The notes: generated by a model not told the origin, from the letters alone. DNA of 64,000 nt from Polytrichum commune (GCA_950295325.1 OX485807.1:808501-872500), one strand, 5' to 3'. Counted from the stretch's first letter, positions 25,206-38,011 are shown. Numbers and translations are program-made.

Positions 25206-28200
25206 ATGGGCACTCAGAACGCACAGGGACAGTTTCTTAACCCCAGCCCTTATGGGTACTACGATCCATATGCCCGCACTGGGAGTGCATATGTTCAGAC
25301 TACCGCTGTGCCTTCAGGCACTGGTAAAGGTAAGCAGTTTATACTGGAAGAATTTGCATCTTTTTGGTTCATGGTAGAACTCTGTGCGTGGTTAGGAATC
25401 ATGTTGTTTCAGGGTGGATTGGAGGAATTTGGTTGTTTGTGTTTTTTCTTATCTTTTGTTTTTGCTGGATTGCTTCAGTGGTTATGATGTTATCTGCAGT
25501 TACAGCAATTGAAGCTGTGATACTTGTGAGGGATGGGTATTTAATGTGATCGGGAAGTCAGGCAATACTGAAACTAGTTTTCTTCCCAGATGAGAGTGTT
25601 GGGTACCTAATTGGAGGAGTGTGTGTTCAAGTTGTGACCCGATCATGGTGTTATGTGGTAGGTGTAGTTAGTGGTGGCAGTGAGTGGTCGAATTGGAGAA
25701 ATTTGGGTTTTTGTCTTTTCTTTCTTTTCTTTCTTTTCTTTCCTGCTGGATTGCTTCAGTGGTTGTGTTGTTATCTGCAGTTGCAGCTATTAAAGTTATG
25801 ATACTTGGAGGGTGGGTATTGTAGTGTTTTTGCACAAGGATTTCAAAAGAGAAGAAAAAGACTTAGCCCTATGTTGTTGATTAGGAGGTCAGGCGATTCA
25901 CAGACTGAGGTTTTTATTAGCTGAAGGGTTGTGTACTTTATTTGAGGAGCGTGTGTTACAGTAGTGACCTGGTCATGGTGTTATGTGATATGTATGGTTA
26001 GTGATGCGATTACAAGCGTCAGTGAGTGGGTTCTGGGGTTATCTTTTCTGCTGGTTTGCTTTAGTGGTTGTGTTTTTTGAATTTACAGTTATTTGGAAGT
26101 ATGATCTGTTGAGGGTTAGATATCCTAGTGTTGTTGATTGAAAAGTGAGGCAATACAAAATGGAATGTTTTTTTAAGCTGAAGCGTTGTGTTGTGTTGTG
26201 TAATTTTGTGACCTTATCATGGTGTTATGTAGCAGGACCGATGGATTATCTGAATAAGCTGGGAAAGCAGGCTGAGAACATGGCAGGAAATCTTTGGGGT
26301 CATGGTATGATACTCCTTTACTCCTTGCTCTTCTTTACCCTTGTTGAGAGGCTATTAAGAAAACCAAAACAAATTGGCAGGGGATAAAGTGTTGGAACAC
26401 TTGCTTTGTTCATCTTGAGGCGATAGCTGTCTGTGGAGCCTGACCTTAAATTGAGTGCAAAACTAATATGCAAAATTATGAAAATTCGTGATGTTAGGAT
26501 CCAGTTTTTGGAATAAAGAGGACTATATGTTGGAGCTCTGTGTAAAGAAGCATTTTGAAACACCCTCATGAACTGCACTCACGATGTCTGGAAGCGAACA
26601 TCTTGACTGGCAATTGATGGCCAAGTTCGTGAGATGGACTCATGTGTACATGACAGCAATCCAACAATACATACAACCACAGAGTTATCCTATAATAATT
26701 TGATGGGACTTTTCATCAGGAAATGGTCCCCTATGATATTCTATTGGTTGTTTTGCATACAATATCATTGATTTCTTTCCACTTGTGATGGTGCATGCTT
26801 GTCGGAGGTAGTGTTTGAAAATTGAATGAAGGGCAACCTATTTCTGTTCATTCAGGGCCAAACTCATTTTAGCACCTCTTGGCATGCCAGAATGAAGTTT
26901 GATCCAGAATGAAAAAACATAGAATGTTCTTCTTTCAAATTTCCACACTACCTCCAAGCATCACCGAAAAATTACTGAACATGGAAGGTGTTGTATGCAA
27001 ACTGATGAACTCCCAAAGACAGGTCCCTTTGAATGAAAGGACACCTCTAATTAAATGAAGTAAATTTTAATGAATAATGAATATGCTTAATGAAGATTGT
27101 GGGCAAAAAGTACTAAGATATATTTGTTGGCTTTTATGCAGTGAAAGTGGCCAATTCTGTTCCAGACGCGGCCTGGGGTAGGCTAACTCACGGAACAAAC
27201 CTGCTTAGAAAAGGCGGTTTTGAAGGGGTGTATAAAGAATCGTTTGGATTGGCGCCAAATGAGATACTGAAAAAGACGTATGCGTGCCATCTTTCCACAT
27301 CAAATGGTGCTGTGGCTGGTACACTGTACCTGACGAATCAAAAATTTGCATTCTGTAGTGATCGGCCTGTTTCATACACTCCAACTCCTGGTCAAATGGC
27401 AAGCAGCATCTACAAGGTACTCTACTTGGCTTTCTTTCTCCTTGATTGCTCTGCACGCACTTCTCTTAGGATGTTAAACACGCAATCAGTATAGGATGAT
27501 TAGCGAATCCAAACTGAGGCTGTAGCCATTTTCCTCAAAAGTTTTCGGAGCTCAATGTTCCTTTCATCATCAAAGTGAAGATTCTTTTTTAATCAAGTAA
27601 CCATATATATATATATATATATTGAACCTAGAATAGTTATCAAATTTTGAGCACATAATCCAAACTCTTCTAAACACATGTCTTGATCTTGTCCGCTCTT
27701 AGATCCACACCTAACCACTCATCACTCCAGGATAGGTGTCTGATGAAGATAAGTAAACAAATTAGGCTGCAAGATTCACAACTATCTGGTCTTCAAATGT
27801 CCCATCTTGGTGGCAAGACCTGGATGACAGTACCATAAGTTGCTTAAGTTAGGGTTTTTCTTTTGTCTTTCTGGTTGTTCCTTCCTTTTTTGAAGGCAAA
27901 ATTGGTTCCCTTCTATTATTCCTAATTTTCAACTTTGCGTCCCTTACTGCTTGAAGGCTCAGGCTAAGGCTTTCCAACCATGACGTCTATCAATAGTCTC
28001 TCCCTAAAAATTAAAAATAAAATCAATTTCTGCTCCCCAAAACTCAGACAAGCTCTACATTCTCTGCAATAATTACCTAAACTGACTGTAAAGTACGGAA
28101 CCCACAAGGACAGTTATTTGCTAGGATAAAAGTCAGTAAGGAAGATGGGTCTTAAATGGTTACTTTTTTCCAACTAGCCTACTTCTCCTATGATAGCCAT

Positions 28201-29356
28201 CTTGTACATGATTAGTGCAAGATGGTTAGCAATTCCAAATCGAGGCTATAGCCACTTTCCTCATATTTTTGGAGCTCATATGAATATCTTATTCATCATC
28301 AATGTGAAGATTATTGCATTCATTAAATGGTTATATAGGGGTCCCCAATTATCTTGTCTATTGAGCCTTGAATAGTTATCATATTTTGAGAACATACTCC
28401 AATCTATTTCAAACACATGTTGCCTTTTTGGTATCCGTCCTTGGAGCCACTACATCAAGCCACATACCACTCAAATATAGGTTGTCCTAGTAAGAAAAGT
28501 AACTAAATAATTGTTGTCTACCTTAACAGCAGGAGAGAACTAGGTATTTACCAGTGTTGGTCTGATATTGTCCATTTTTAATACCATATGGATATCTATA
28601 ATGAGGATTCCACTTTTTTGATACCAGTAGGGTATGATATTTGGCGGTGTTTTTGTTTTCGATACCATTTGGGCCTATATACCATGCAAGAACCTTGATG
28701 ACTGGGAAAAATTGCCCTAGTCTCAATATGGTTCAGAATCATACTAACTCAGGTATACAAAGATTTTCCAATTCTTGACATACCCACCAAATATCAATAT
28801 TTGGAGTGGTTTACAATTTTGATACCCACAGGTAGGTTCTTTAAATATTATGGATGTTGATTATTGATACCCATGCATTCACCTATATTCCAGTCCAACA
28901 TTGGTATTTACAAGACGGTATTTGTTGGTGTGACCCAACCAGGTTATTATCCCACTGGACAAAGTGAGGGAAGTTGTACCCGCGTCAAACATAAACAAGC
29001 CATCAGACAAGTACGTCCAAGTGGTGACGGTCGACAACCACGAGTTCTGGTTTATAGGGTTTGTGAATTACGACAAGGGGTTGAAAAATATGCAGGAGGC
29101 AGTCCGAAGCAGGTCCCAAAACTATAACACTGGGGCAACTCCCCCTCCACCAGGCTACCCTAATGCAGCAGCCTCATCCTATGGAACAACAGGCAGTGGG
29201 CCTTATAATAATTCTTCTCCTCCTCCGTATAATAATTCTTCTTCATACCCTCCAGCTCAGCAGGCTACATCAAGCACGTACCCGCCGAATGAGCAGGGAT
29301 GGCGTCCAGCTGCCAAAGGACAAACGTCTTCCAGAAACCAAGCTGCATGGAAATAG
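25206..29356 (+). CDS. GRAM-domain protein, GEM-like (ABA-responsive) family
   Basis: Four exons: 25206-25329, 26236-26304, 27142-27416, 28943-29356, in total 882 nt, 293 aa, phases consistent. The ATG at 25206 is in an excellent context (ACCATGG). The N-terminus is Gln/Pro/Tyr-rich (PSPYGYYDPYARTG); then comes GPMDYLNKLGKQAENMAGN, typical of the family, and AWGRLTHGTNLLRKGGFEGV leading into the GRAM domain (about residues 89-212), including LAPNEILKKTYACHLSTSNG, GTLYLTNQKFAFCSDRPV, VIIPLDKVREV and VTVDNHEFWFIGFVNYDKG. A low-complexity tail rich in Pro, Ser, Tyr and Asn (PPPPGY, YNNSS repeated) extends past the GRAM fold, where many relatives stop soon after it. GRAM domains bind phospholipids; GEM-like proteins are tied to ABA response and cell-division control in plants. 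Which paralogue this is cannot be told from the sequence alone. Confidence 0.92.
25395..26235 (+). repeat. Roughly 300-bp tandem units filling GRAM gene intron 1
   Basis: GCTGGATTGCTTCAGTGG-like blocks occur at 25464, 25745 and 26050. CATGGTGTTATGT occurs at 25644, 25974 and 26218, with an earlier related block near 25399. The last unit runs directly into the 3' splice site of intron 1 (ATGTAGCAG before 26236). The units have diverged and differ in length (about 244-330 bp spacing). Confidence 0.8.
27470..27770. repeat. Dispersed repeat family D, copy 3, in GRAM intron 3
   Basis: Blocks AGGATGATTAGCGAATCC, TTCATCATCAAAGTGAAGAT and ACCACTCATCACTCCAGGAT match family D order. An (AT)n run (27603-27622) lies at the position where other copies carry a C run. 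Confidence 0.65.
28140..28525. repeat. Dispersed repeat family D, copy 4, in GRAM intron 3
   Basis: One of the fullest copies: GGTCTTAAATGGTTACTTTT, CCAACTAGCCTACTTCTCCT, TTCATCATCAATGTGAAGAT, TTAAATGGTTATATAGG, CCACATACCACTCAAATATA. It lies wholly within the last intron of the GRAM gene (27417-28942), so that intron carries two D copies. Confidence 0.72.
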
Positions 29357-30419
29357 GGAACACAAGCATCTGACAGAGGTGGCATTCCATGATTGGCATC
29401 TGAGGTGACTTCCCTAGAGCCTAACCCTTGTCCTCCCCTTGCGTTCAATCTAAGCCGTAGGTCTCCATGATTGGAAGGCCTAGAGGAGATGGGTCCCAAA
29501 TGGGTATGTCCATTATAATATCCCTTGGTAGATACATACATATTAGTGCATGTGAGCTGATGGCATTGTGCATACAGAGAGTTGTGGTCATGGTGATCTA
29601 GTTAGTGGTTTCATAAAGATGCATGTGTAGGATATTTGTAGATTAAAAGGTCAAAAGCAATATAAATTTGCCGGGAGATAGATTACCCAGCTTGTAACAT
29701 GTGATTATTAGGTTAGGTGGGTAAGGTGCCACAGTAGTCAACATCCTAGAATTTGAAGCTACTTGGAATGTCAATTTTGATGATACTGCCGGCAAAGTAT
29801 ATGTGTCTTGCAGGTTTGATGTCTTCCTCGGACTGGTTTAAGTTACATGTTATTCAGTGCTTGTTCTCACATTTCTGGTTGTGATCTGAATCACCAACTT
29901 TCGCATCAGTCAAACATTAAGAATGGGTGAGTAGGTAGTATTCTTGTATGTGTTGGCACAAGGAGCATGTAATTATATCTTCATTCTCCAGATGATTTTT
30001 TCCATCGCTTCTCTTCTGCTGGTTTGCAGCATTCACCTGAACTGTGGTTGTTATGTACTTGGGAGTAGACCATGTTATAATGCTTTAAATCTCAGAGGGT
30101 TACATTTTTGGACCATGGTAGGCATAAAAGCTGCAACTTATCTTCCAGTTTGTTGATCCTTGACCCCTAAAGGTCGAAGCAAAATCTCCCCAAATTTGCC
30201 TAAACAGTTCAGTCCAATTCAGCAGCTTATTAAAGAAAACTGGTACCCCTCATCTGACCGTATGGATGACATCTTTGTAAGCTTAAAGTTAGGATTGTTC
30301 ACACAAATGCTCAGCTGTGCATGTGTCCAAAATCAAAAAGACTACAAGGTAGATGTGTGTTACGCATACATTTTTATGTTTGTGTTCACTTCAGTAGGAT
30401 ATGACACACACACACATAG

Positions 30420-30690
30420 TGTGAGATGATCAACAAATCCAAATTGTACCTATAGCTATTTGTCCCATGATTTTTAGAGTTCATATGAAAATCTAATTCA
30501 TTACCAAAGTGAAGATGCTTGTGCTCATTGAGTGGTTATATAGGTCCCCGCAATCATATTGATTATTATTGAACTTAAAATATCATATATTTGAGCACGT
30601 AGTCCATTCTTGTTTAAACATATGTTTTTTTTATGTCCATTTTCAAATCGACATCTAACCATATATCACTTAAATATAGTTGTCCAGATT
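30420..30690. repeat. Dispersed repeat family D, copy 5 (partial)
   Basis: GATGATCAACAAATCCAAAT, TTCATTACCAAAGTGAAGAT and TATATCACTTAAATATAGTT match family D in order. The left end is missing and a (CA)n run (30403-30416) precedes it. Confidence 0.6.
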
Positions 30691-31555
30691 ATTGTTATGT
30701 TGGATTAACACATGTCTATCTTAACATAAATTTGTATGTTGATATGGTAGGGTAGAGGTGACAGCGTGGACAAAAACATCCGCCTCAACCTCTAGGAGTT
30801 CAAAATAAATAAAAATTGGGTTGATGCTTACAAAAAAAGAGTTTGTTGATCCTCACATAACCAAGTTATTCCAAATTAAGAATGTGGTAGAATAGGCATT
30901 TGCTTTTGATCAAAATCATGCTTATGTTTTTCTCTTGCCAGTTAAGAAAACTCCATCTTCACATATTGTATTTGTTGATAACATGAAGGCAGGAGCACAC
31001 AAATTTGAGTTCATATGTAGTAAGTAAGCATGATCTGTAAATAGCAACACTAAAGTCATTGATTTCAAAGGAGCAAAGTCGACAATTTAGAATGAATTGT
31101 CTTGTGATCCTTCGTAAGACCATGAAACCCACATGATTGTCAATGAACACTTTGAAATCTCATAAATAATTCCCACGACTTTTAAAAATTTATGACATCA
31201 ATTGCATTAGCTTACATGGATTGAGTTGCTACCATATTGAGGTGCTCCTTGGTTTGGCTTTTAAGATTAATGGATTATCACAATATAAAAAAAATAGCAT
31301 TTAAATCTCATAATTTGTAAGGTTCAAATCTCCCACCTCACAAGAAGGAAAGCAAGGTTGTTTCATCAAGTTACCTACTTTATGGTGTTTAAGATTAAGC
31401 ACTTAAACTAAAACATGTTTGAATGTAATATCAATATTAGGGTGTTAAACAAATCTTTTTTTGAACATAATTTTAACATGGCACATGCCAATTTGTGGAC
31501 CATATTAATTTAAAATATGGATGCCTCATAAATATTTTGCTTCACATCAATTTAA

Positions 31556-31745
31556 TTGAAATGAAAGGAAAGTGATTTTAAAGTCCCAAAACCCAAATGG
31601 CTTATAAGATTGAAAGTACATCAAGATGATGTCACACATGTTAGTTCCCTTGAGTAGTGGATTTTAGTAGCCTTCATGAGATAGAGGTTGATATCAACTT
31701 TATGATCTAATTGGAAGAAAAACTTAAGACTTCCTAGTCACTAAT
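31556..31745 (+). repeat. Repeat family G, half copy
   Basis: AAATGAAAGG, GATTTTAAAGTCCCAAAACC, AAATGGCTTATAAGATTGAA and AGTACATCAAG, then a GTAGCCTTCATGAGATAGAG block. It parallels 48511-48690 (plus) and 51715-51899 (minus). Confidence 0.6.
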
Positions 31746-33048
31746 GAAGAACTTATTTCTTGTGGAAATGTAGAAAGGACACTCCAACACAAAGTGTGCC
31801 TCATTTATCAATTACATTGTAAGAGCAAAAGTGGCATAATTTATTATCTTTACAAATTGGGATAATCGACCACGGGCAAGTTTCAATGACATGTCTATGA
31901 TTCAAGTTCAATAAACAACGATGAATTTTGTGTGGTGGTGTCAATGGTTGCTTCAAGTACGATTCACATTCATGATCACTTTCATGTCACTTTCTCATCC
32001 ATTTTTTGACATGCTTGTTGAGAGACAAGCATTAACACAAAGTATGAGCATCAAAGAATGAGCCGGAGCTCTATTCCATTAAGATTACATAGGGGTGAAG
32101 ACAATTGGTTAACTCGGGTTAAGGTTTATAGTGTGACTAGACTTATCATCCATCTACCTTATCGCTATCTACCTACTATGACTTAACTGGTTATTAAGGA
32201 CCAGTCGGGTAGGTATGCTTACTAAGCTATGGATGGAACCGGAGAGTGAATGATTGACATTCATCATGTCTTGACAATGCTCACCCATAGTCACTTTTAT
32301 TTAGGATGACCAAGTGTAACACAAAATGAGACCAATAGTCATTTCTCCATCTATGAGAAAATTTAGAAAGTGGTGGTCATGGTCCTAGTCACTACACTAA
32401 TTATCTCAATAAGTGAGGGTGGTACCACATCAAATCCTCCAACACATGGAAAAGTGCTCCCAACATAGACATACCCCTCACAACTACCTCGATGACACCA
32501 ACACCAATTCAATTCAACCACATACACCCCCTCAAATTCCACCCACAACAATGCATGTACACAAATGGGTCCTTCATACTCCCCACCATAAATTTTGAGG
32601 GCCAGATAGAAGGCATCACCACATGAACTAGGATCCATAGCCCCAAGAACACCACCCAAATATCAAAAAGACTACCGTGCTATCAAAACATCCTAAGAGG
32701 AGAGCTTAATGCATACTCATATGAGCCCAAAATGAGTGCTCATATTGGTTTTATGTTTAGAATTTAATTAGAATTGCATTTGGAGTGCTATTGAAACAAT
32801 CAAAAGTATAAAAAGAGTGAGGCTTGGTGTGGTTTATGTTTTAGGCTTTAAGCCTATTTTGTGTGGTTAATTAGAAGCTTAGTGACATTAGGGAGTGTTT
32901 TGTTTAAGTGTGTAGTATTTGATGAAGCAAGGGGAAGGTCCTTGGATTTAAATGTTTGAATTAGAACATGCTCTTGTTGGTTTAGGGGTGAGGATTTAGT
33001 GGATAAGATAGGTCCTACTAAGTAGGAGAAGGCTAAGGAGGTTGTGGT

Positions 33049-33138
33049 TTGGATGCCCTCCCTCCTTCCTTCCTCCTCTCTCTCTTCACTCTCTCTTCTC
33101 TTCCTCCTCTCCTCTCTCCTCTCCCCTTCCTCTCTAGG
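33049..33138. repeat. C/T-rich (polypyrimidine) tract
   Basis: About 90 bp almost entirely of C and T on the plus strand (runs such as CCTCTCCTCTCTCCTCTCCC). It is low complexity; the 60-codon frame through it is compositional noise. Confidence 0.9.
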
Positions 33139-33313
33139 ATTTTTGAGCTCTTAGAGCTAGAAAAAATGTGTGAATTAGTGAAGGGGTACGTATTAGGGAA
33201 ATTAGTGGAATTAGGTAGGAAGATTAGGTAGGGGGGTTTGGGGAAATTAATGGGATTAGGTAGAGGATTAGTGGGAATCGGTTTTGAGATTGCCGAGGTT
33301 AATGTTTTTGGAG

Positions 33314-33630
33314 CTGCCGGCTACTGTTTGAGGTTGCAAGGCTTACTGGAGCAGTTGCCGGCTACTGTTTGAGGTTGCAAGGCTTACTGGAGCAGCTGCC
33401 GGCTACTATTTGAGGTTGCAAGGCTTACTGGAGCAGTTGCCGGCTAATGTTGAGGTTGCAAGGCTTACTGGAGCAGCTGCCTGTTACTGTGTTGAGGTTG
33501 TCGGCTACTGTTTGAGGTTGCAAGGCTTACTGGAGCAGCTGCCTGTTACTGTGTTGAGGCTGCCGGCTACTGTTTGAGATTGCGAGGCCTACAGGAGCAG
33601 ATGACTGTTACTGTGTTGAGGCTGCCGGCG
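33314..33630. repeat. Minisatellite with 41-bp units and a 62-bp variant unit
   Basis: Units begin (C/T)TGCCGGCTACTGTTTGAG and end TTACTGGAGCAG. Starts at 33314, 33355, 33396 and 33437 are spaced exactly 41 bp; the next unit is 40 bp; then two units starting 33477 and 33539 are 62 bp long because each carries an added CTGTTACTGTGTTGAGG block. 41 is not a multiple of three, so it is not a protein repeat. Confidence 0.92.
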
Positions 33631-36600
33631 CTTGTAAGGTGAATTAAGAGGGCAACTTCAAGGCTTAATGCTAGGCCTTGAGTGATTTGGGTAGATGACT
33701 AAAGGGGAACCTTATTGATATAAAGGGGAAAGCCCGTGGTGCTACATTGGACTAGGTGATAGTTAGTTAATTGGGTTGTTACTTAATATTACTTTAGGTA
33801 ATTAGTTCATTAGCAAGATAGTAGAACACGAGGTTAGGATTGTGATAATAGAGAAGAGCGTTTGTCAATGCTTGTAATATTATCGTGGAATGGATTGGTG
33901 TGCAATGATTAATGAGGAAATGTGATGGATTTTTACGAATTGGAAAGAGGGAGTTCTGTAAACATGAATGTGATCCCCATTCCCTCACCCGGACTAGGAC
34001 GCTTAAGGGTGGGCGGTTTGGCCTCACAACTCACTACCATGAAAACCATAAAAACCACCAAATTAGGCACACACATTTTCACGGACAACGTCAATAGTAT
34101 ATTCCTCATAAATAGCCACATAAGGCACCCGTCCTTGCAACACCACCACCCACACGAACTACTTGTAGTAACAATTATTTACCAAATATATTGGACTCCG
34201 CACAAAATCTACATACACACAATAAGAGCCCACACCGGCATTATCATACAAAAAATAGCAAACACATTAGCAAATGAGGGAACACACAAAGATAAACCCA
34301 CCATCACACCACCACACACCCACACCACTATTGGTTAGCAAGTTGCCTAACTGCCGCACATGATGGAGCCATCCACAACCATACATTTATAAATAAGAGC
34401 ACTAGAACCAAGAATCCAACACAATCATACACGGACAAATGGTTATCAAATGACCAAATAAACCACAAACTCTCCAACCACTTATGAAAGGCCATAGGCA
34501 CATCCAATGCCCAAATTATGCAAACTTTAAAATTACAACATGCTCGATACATAGGAAACCATAAAAAAATATCTTCTAGACCCTCACCCACCCGAATCCC
34601 AACTGCACACTATGCCCTAACAATGCCAAAGACACATGAACCCACCTCCTATCCACTTGTGAGAACCAACACATAAAAAGCCTCAAAATATCACACCACA
34701 ACAAAACGGTATACCTCATTGCCCAAACCTTGCAAGCCAACAAATACACTTGATTCTTTACACTAATCAACACATGGAATTTCAACATCAAGCCACCTGA
34801 TTCAACAATCCTGAAATGGCTACTCTAATGCACATGTGCACACACACCATGCCAATGCCACGCAAAACTAAGACTTGACATCCTTTGCACATTAGGAGCC
34901 CCAAACCAAAGCTAAAAGCCAAATGTCAAACACAAACACATTAAATATGACCCATTAATTAACACCCTACAAAGTAATGATGGAAAATAAACCCCCACAT
35001 AACCATTACAAATGGAGTAAGAGGAGTTGTCAGCCCTAAACCCCCACCCTTATGCGTCTGTGTCCGGGTGAGAGCTCAGGACCAACATGTACTTCCCTAC
35101 TCCTTAAGCTCTTGTCATTAACTTCCCGTGCTCACAAAGTAAAAATCCAAATCACATTTTTATTCATTTTATATAAACTCAAGCATTGAGAAATGCTCTT
35201 TGCTCTTCCCCTTCTAATTAACCCTTCCCCCTTACTAAATGCCTAATTCCCATGTTCTAACTAATATGCCCTTAATACTATCCCACTACCCCTCAACTGC
35301 TCCCTAACTTCCTCCCCTTTTTGTTTGGTCACCGGCTTGCGGGCTGGGGCCCCCGGTTGTGCCGGGTCTCGCCCCTCGGGGTTTTGTATTGGTTACCTTT
35401 TTCTTTAATTACCTCGGAGAGGTTTTCATGGTACCTGGCCAGGCGGTCACCTAACCTGTCACTGCCCAGTCCCCTTTCCGAATTCCGTTAGGCCTCCTGC
35501 CCTCAGACTGCGGCCTCGATACATGCAGTTTCTCCCTCCTTGGTTCAATCCCTTCGAGGATACCTTCGTAGCTACCCAGTCCAGCTTACTCCCTTCCGCC
35601 GCTAAACTGAATGCTGCTGTAGTAAAACTCCCCTTCTTCCCTGGTCCCATTCCAACCCTGATTTAATGGCCTTGTGTTGACATTGAGGCTCAGCCCGATC
35701 CTTTTTCGGAAGAATTTGGCACACCCCCTTCGCAGAACTTGGATCATTCTCACTTGTCCCACATTTCCTTCATCAAGCTCTCACTAGCTGCCAAGCAGCG
35801 AGCTTGAAGATCTCACACCCTGTTTGGACATCGAGGAGGCCACCTCCAGGACTTCAGTCTAATGATGCAGTGTAAAATGTGTCGCAAAATGTGCTAGCCG
35901 ATACCTTCGCAGTCCTTTGGCCTCAAATTCCTTAGATGCTGCTTCAACTTCTGCTGCCGCTCCCTCTATCCCCTGGTCCCTACCCAAGGTTGCCTTCGAT
36001 ACCGAATTTCTCAGCTTAACCGCGAACATTACCCAATTTGCACCCAGTCGAACTGTCTCCTTTCATTCAATCAGCTAGCTCAGGTGCCCTCGTTGGGCTG
36101 GCCACCCAGCCTCTCCTTCCTTCCCCTACCTGCCGCACCGAAGAAGAGAGACAACTGCCCTTGCCGCAGCCCATTCAATCCAAATCTTCCTTCTGCCCGG
36201 AATTCTCTAGGGTGCACCCACCCCACCCCCTAAATAAACAGTATCACTGCCTAATAAAACCAATTAAACCCCAGCCTTCGTAGAGCTAGGAACAAAGACT
36301 AGAACCCTTTAACTAACCATTGCTCTACTTCTTCAAGCACTAAATTCTACATTACCAATCTAAGCTTAAATTGCAATCAAAATCCAAGACACACTTTTTT
36401 TTTATATGTTTAAGTACTTGACTAAAATTCCAACCGTAGGCTTTAGTAGATAACAAGAGTTAAGAACACATGTGAGCCTTCTTTTGGGCTCATAGGAGCC
36501 ATACACAAACACTCTATAAAAAAAAAGTCACCAAACTCAATATATCAAAATCTAACATTAAAACCCTCATGAGAAATTTACACCAAAATGTCTTCAAATA

Positions 36601-36819
36601 TCTCACATACTTAATTCTAAACAAAGTAAAACTAGACAACAAACACCTCCCCCCCCCAATAACATTGGATAAAATTCTTGCTACAAGAGTCCACCTCACA
36701 AAAGGGAGGCATAAGACCTGATATTGCATCATAAATAACCATGATCAAAATAAGGCTAACATGCTTATATTCACACTAGTACCTAGTTATGGGTGTTACT
36801 TTTTTTTGTTTCTTTTATG

Positions 36820-37349
36820 AAGGTGGTACTAATTCCCAAAGAACACACCACTTAGACAAATTTGAAAGTTATTGATCATTGAAATTTTTATTGAGTGACA
36901 TTAAATTAATAAATACATACTCACTTACGATAGATCTCAAGAAAATTAGTGCGTGCTCTAAGGTATTTGTAGAGTGACTAAAAAAAAAAATGAAAACACA
37001 TGCTTCTCAGTGAGTAGTGCAAAGTGCCGATACTTTCAATGAATAATGCCAAGTGCTAGTACTTCTAGTGAATAATTGTTCTATGAGTAGTACTTTGAGT
37101 GAATAGTGATGGGATGAATAATGTTTCCTATATCTTTTGGTGGCACTACAATTTGTCCTCTATATATGTTGCCTTTATAAATATTAACATTTCTAATTCG
37201 GGGTTTCTATTTGCCCCTAATTAGAAGCGATAACACTTATAGAGGGCAAATTGTAATTTCATAGTGTAAAGAAATTAAGTTAAACCCTTCACTAATTTCC
37301 CACACTCACTATTAGCCCTCCCTCACTATTTGGGATAATTTGCATAGTG
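36820..37349. mobile_element. MITE family B copy (interrupted)
   Basis: Blocks GTGGTACTAATTCCC, GTGTGCTCTAAGGT-like, CAATGAATAATGCCAAG, CACACTCACTATTAGCCCTC and TTTGGGATAAT line up in order with 58614-58985. The right end reads inversely CACTATGCAAATTATCCC. A 105-bp second element (37149-37253) sits inside it. The left boundary is uncertain. Confidence 0.65.
37149..37253. mobile_element. 105-bp MITE nested in family B, TA target site
   Basis: Starts CAATTTGTCCTCTATA and ends with the near-exact inverse TATAGAGGGCAAATTG. Inner arms CTAATTCGGGG and CCCCTAATTAG also pair, so nearly the whole element folds. TA flanks both sides (37147-37148 and 37254-37255). The related copy at 58.9 kb has an undisturbed ACTAATTTCATAG at the corresponding place, which is the expected empty site. 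Confidence 0.85.
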
Positions 37350-37993
37350 TAAAGTGTCCTTGACAGATACATATTCCTATCCGAGAGTTTGAATGTACAC
37401 ACTTAAGATTTGATTATTATCTATTTTAAAGGCAATGCCACTAGAAAATTCTAAAGATATTCACCCTGACTCCAACAACAAGAAGTTAAACTCTCTATAT
37501 TCCTCATTTGGATCTCCTAGTATACTCAAGCAATTGCAATTTTGTTCTCAAAACTTACATAAGTAACTTAGGTCATTGTATCCTTGGGGCCGGATTGAGG
37601 GCATGCTTGAACTCTAAAAAATTGGCCAAATAGGATCATTTGGTTTCATCAAATCTAGCCCAATGGCTTTACACTAGGGTTGGGCTTGAACACTCACTCA
37701 TCCCATGTGGTGTCCTAAGTGACACAATTTTGGCGTCAAACCTTATGGCCATCTTGAAGAAATTGGGACAAGCTTTTTCTTGGCCCAAACTCTCCACATG
37801 AGCATGATTGGACTCATTCATTGGATAATGAACATCTCTGCCGTCGAAACCTAAAAGCTTAAATCTCTTCACTACACTTTCCCCTCAAGAACATCGAGAC
37901 CTAAAATCAGGTCATCACTTTACATGTGACAAGATTGGACCTGCAAAAAATTGATAAAGTTAGGCTGGATTGAGAATGTAATTGCACATGAAT

Positions 37994-38011
37994 TGGGCTG
38001 GTGCTTGGGCC
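37994..38011 (+). promoter_or_regulatory. Site II-type TGGGCY motifs upstream of eIF3f
   Basis: TGGGCT at 37994 and TGGGCC at 38006 lie about 300 bp before the eIF3f start. Site II elements paired with telo-boxes are a known feature of plant promoters of translation and growth genes. Function here is inferred from the motif only. Confidence 0.4.

Larger units (their letters stand above)
29357..37993. other. Spacer between GRAM gene and eIF3f
   Basis: About 8.6 kb with no supportable gene. The first few hundred bases probably hold the GRAM gene 3' UTR. Besides the repeats listed, 33990-34900 is strongly A/C-rich on the plus strand and carries two overlapping minus-strand frames of 71-87 codons without motifs. 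The stretch 35320-36300 is GC-richer, with short frames and no recognisable domain. Confidence 0.5.

Noticed and set aside
31321..31345. GGTTCAAATCTCCCACC resembling a tRNA T-arm
   Set aside because: Stem bases do not pair and no upstream D-arm or anticodon arm fits.
34328..34791. Two minus-strand hydrophobic frames (87 and 71 codons)
   Set aside because: Explained by strong A/C skew of the plus strand in this stretch; no motif.
35538..35560. GGTTCAATCCC resembling a tRNA T-arm
   Set aside because: No cloverleaf could be drawn around it.
32392..37349. One large (about 5 kb) transposon bounded by the CTACACTAA start at 32392 and the inverse end at 37349
   Set aside because: The tips resemble each other and inner blocks around 32715 and 36475 look loosely inverted, but flanking trinucleotides do not match and the right part is explained by a family B MITE. 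No transposase frame seen.
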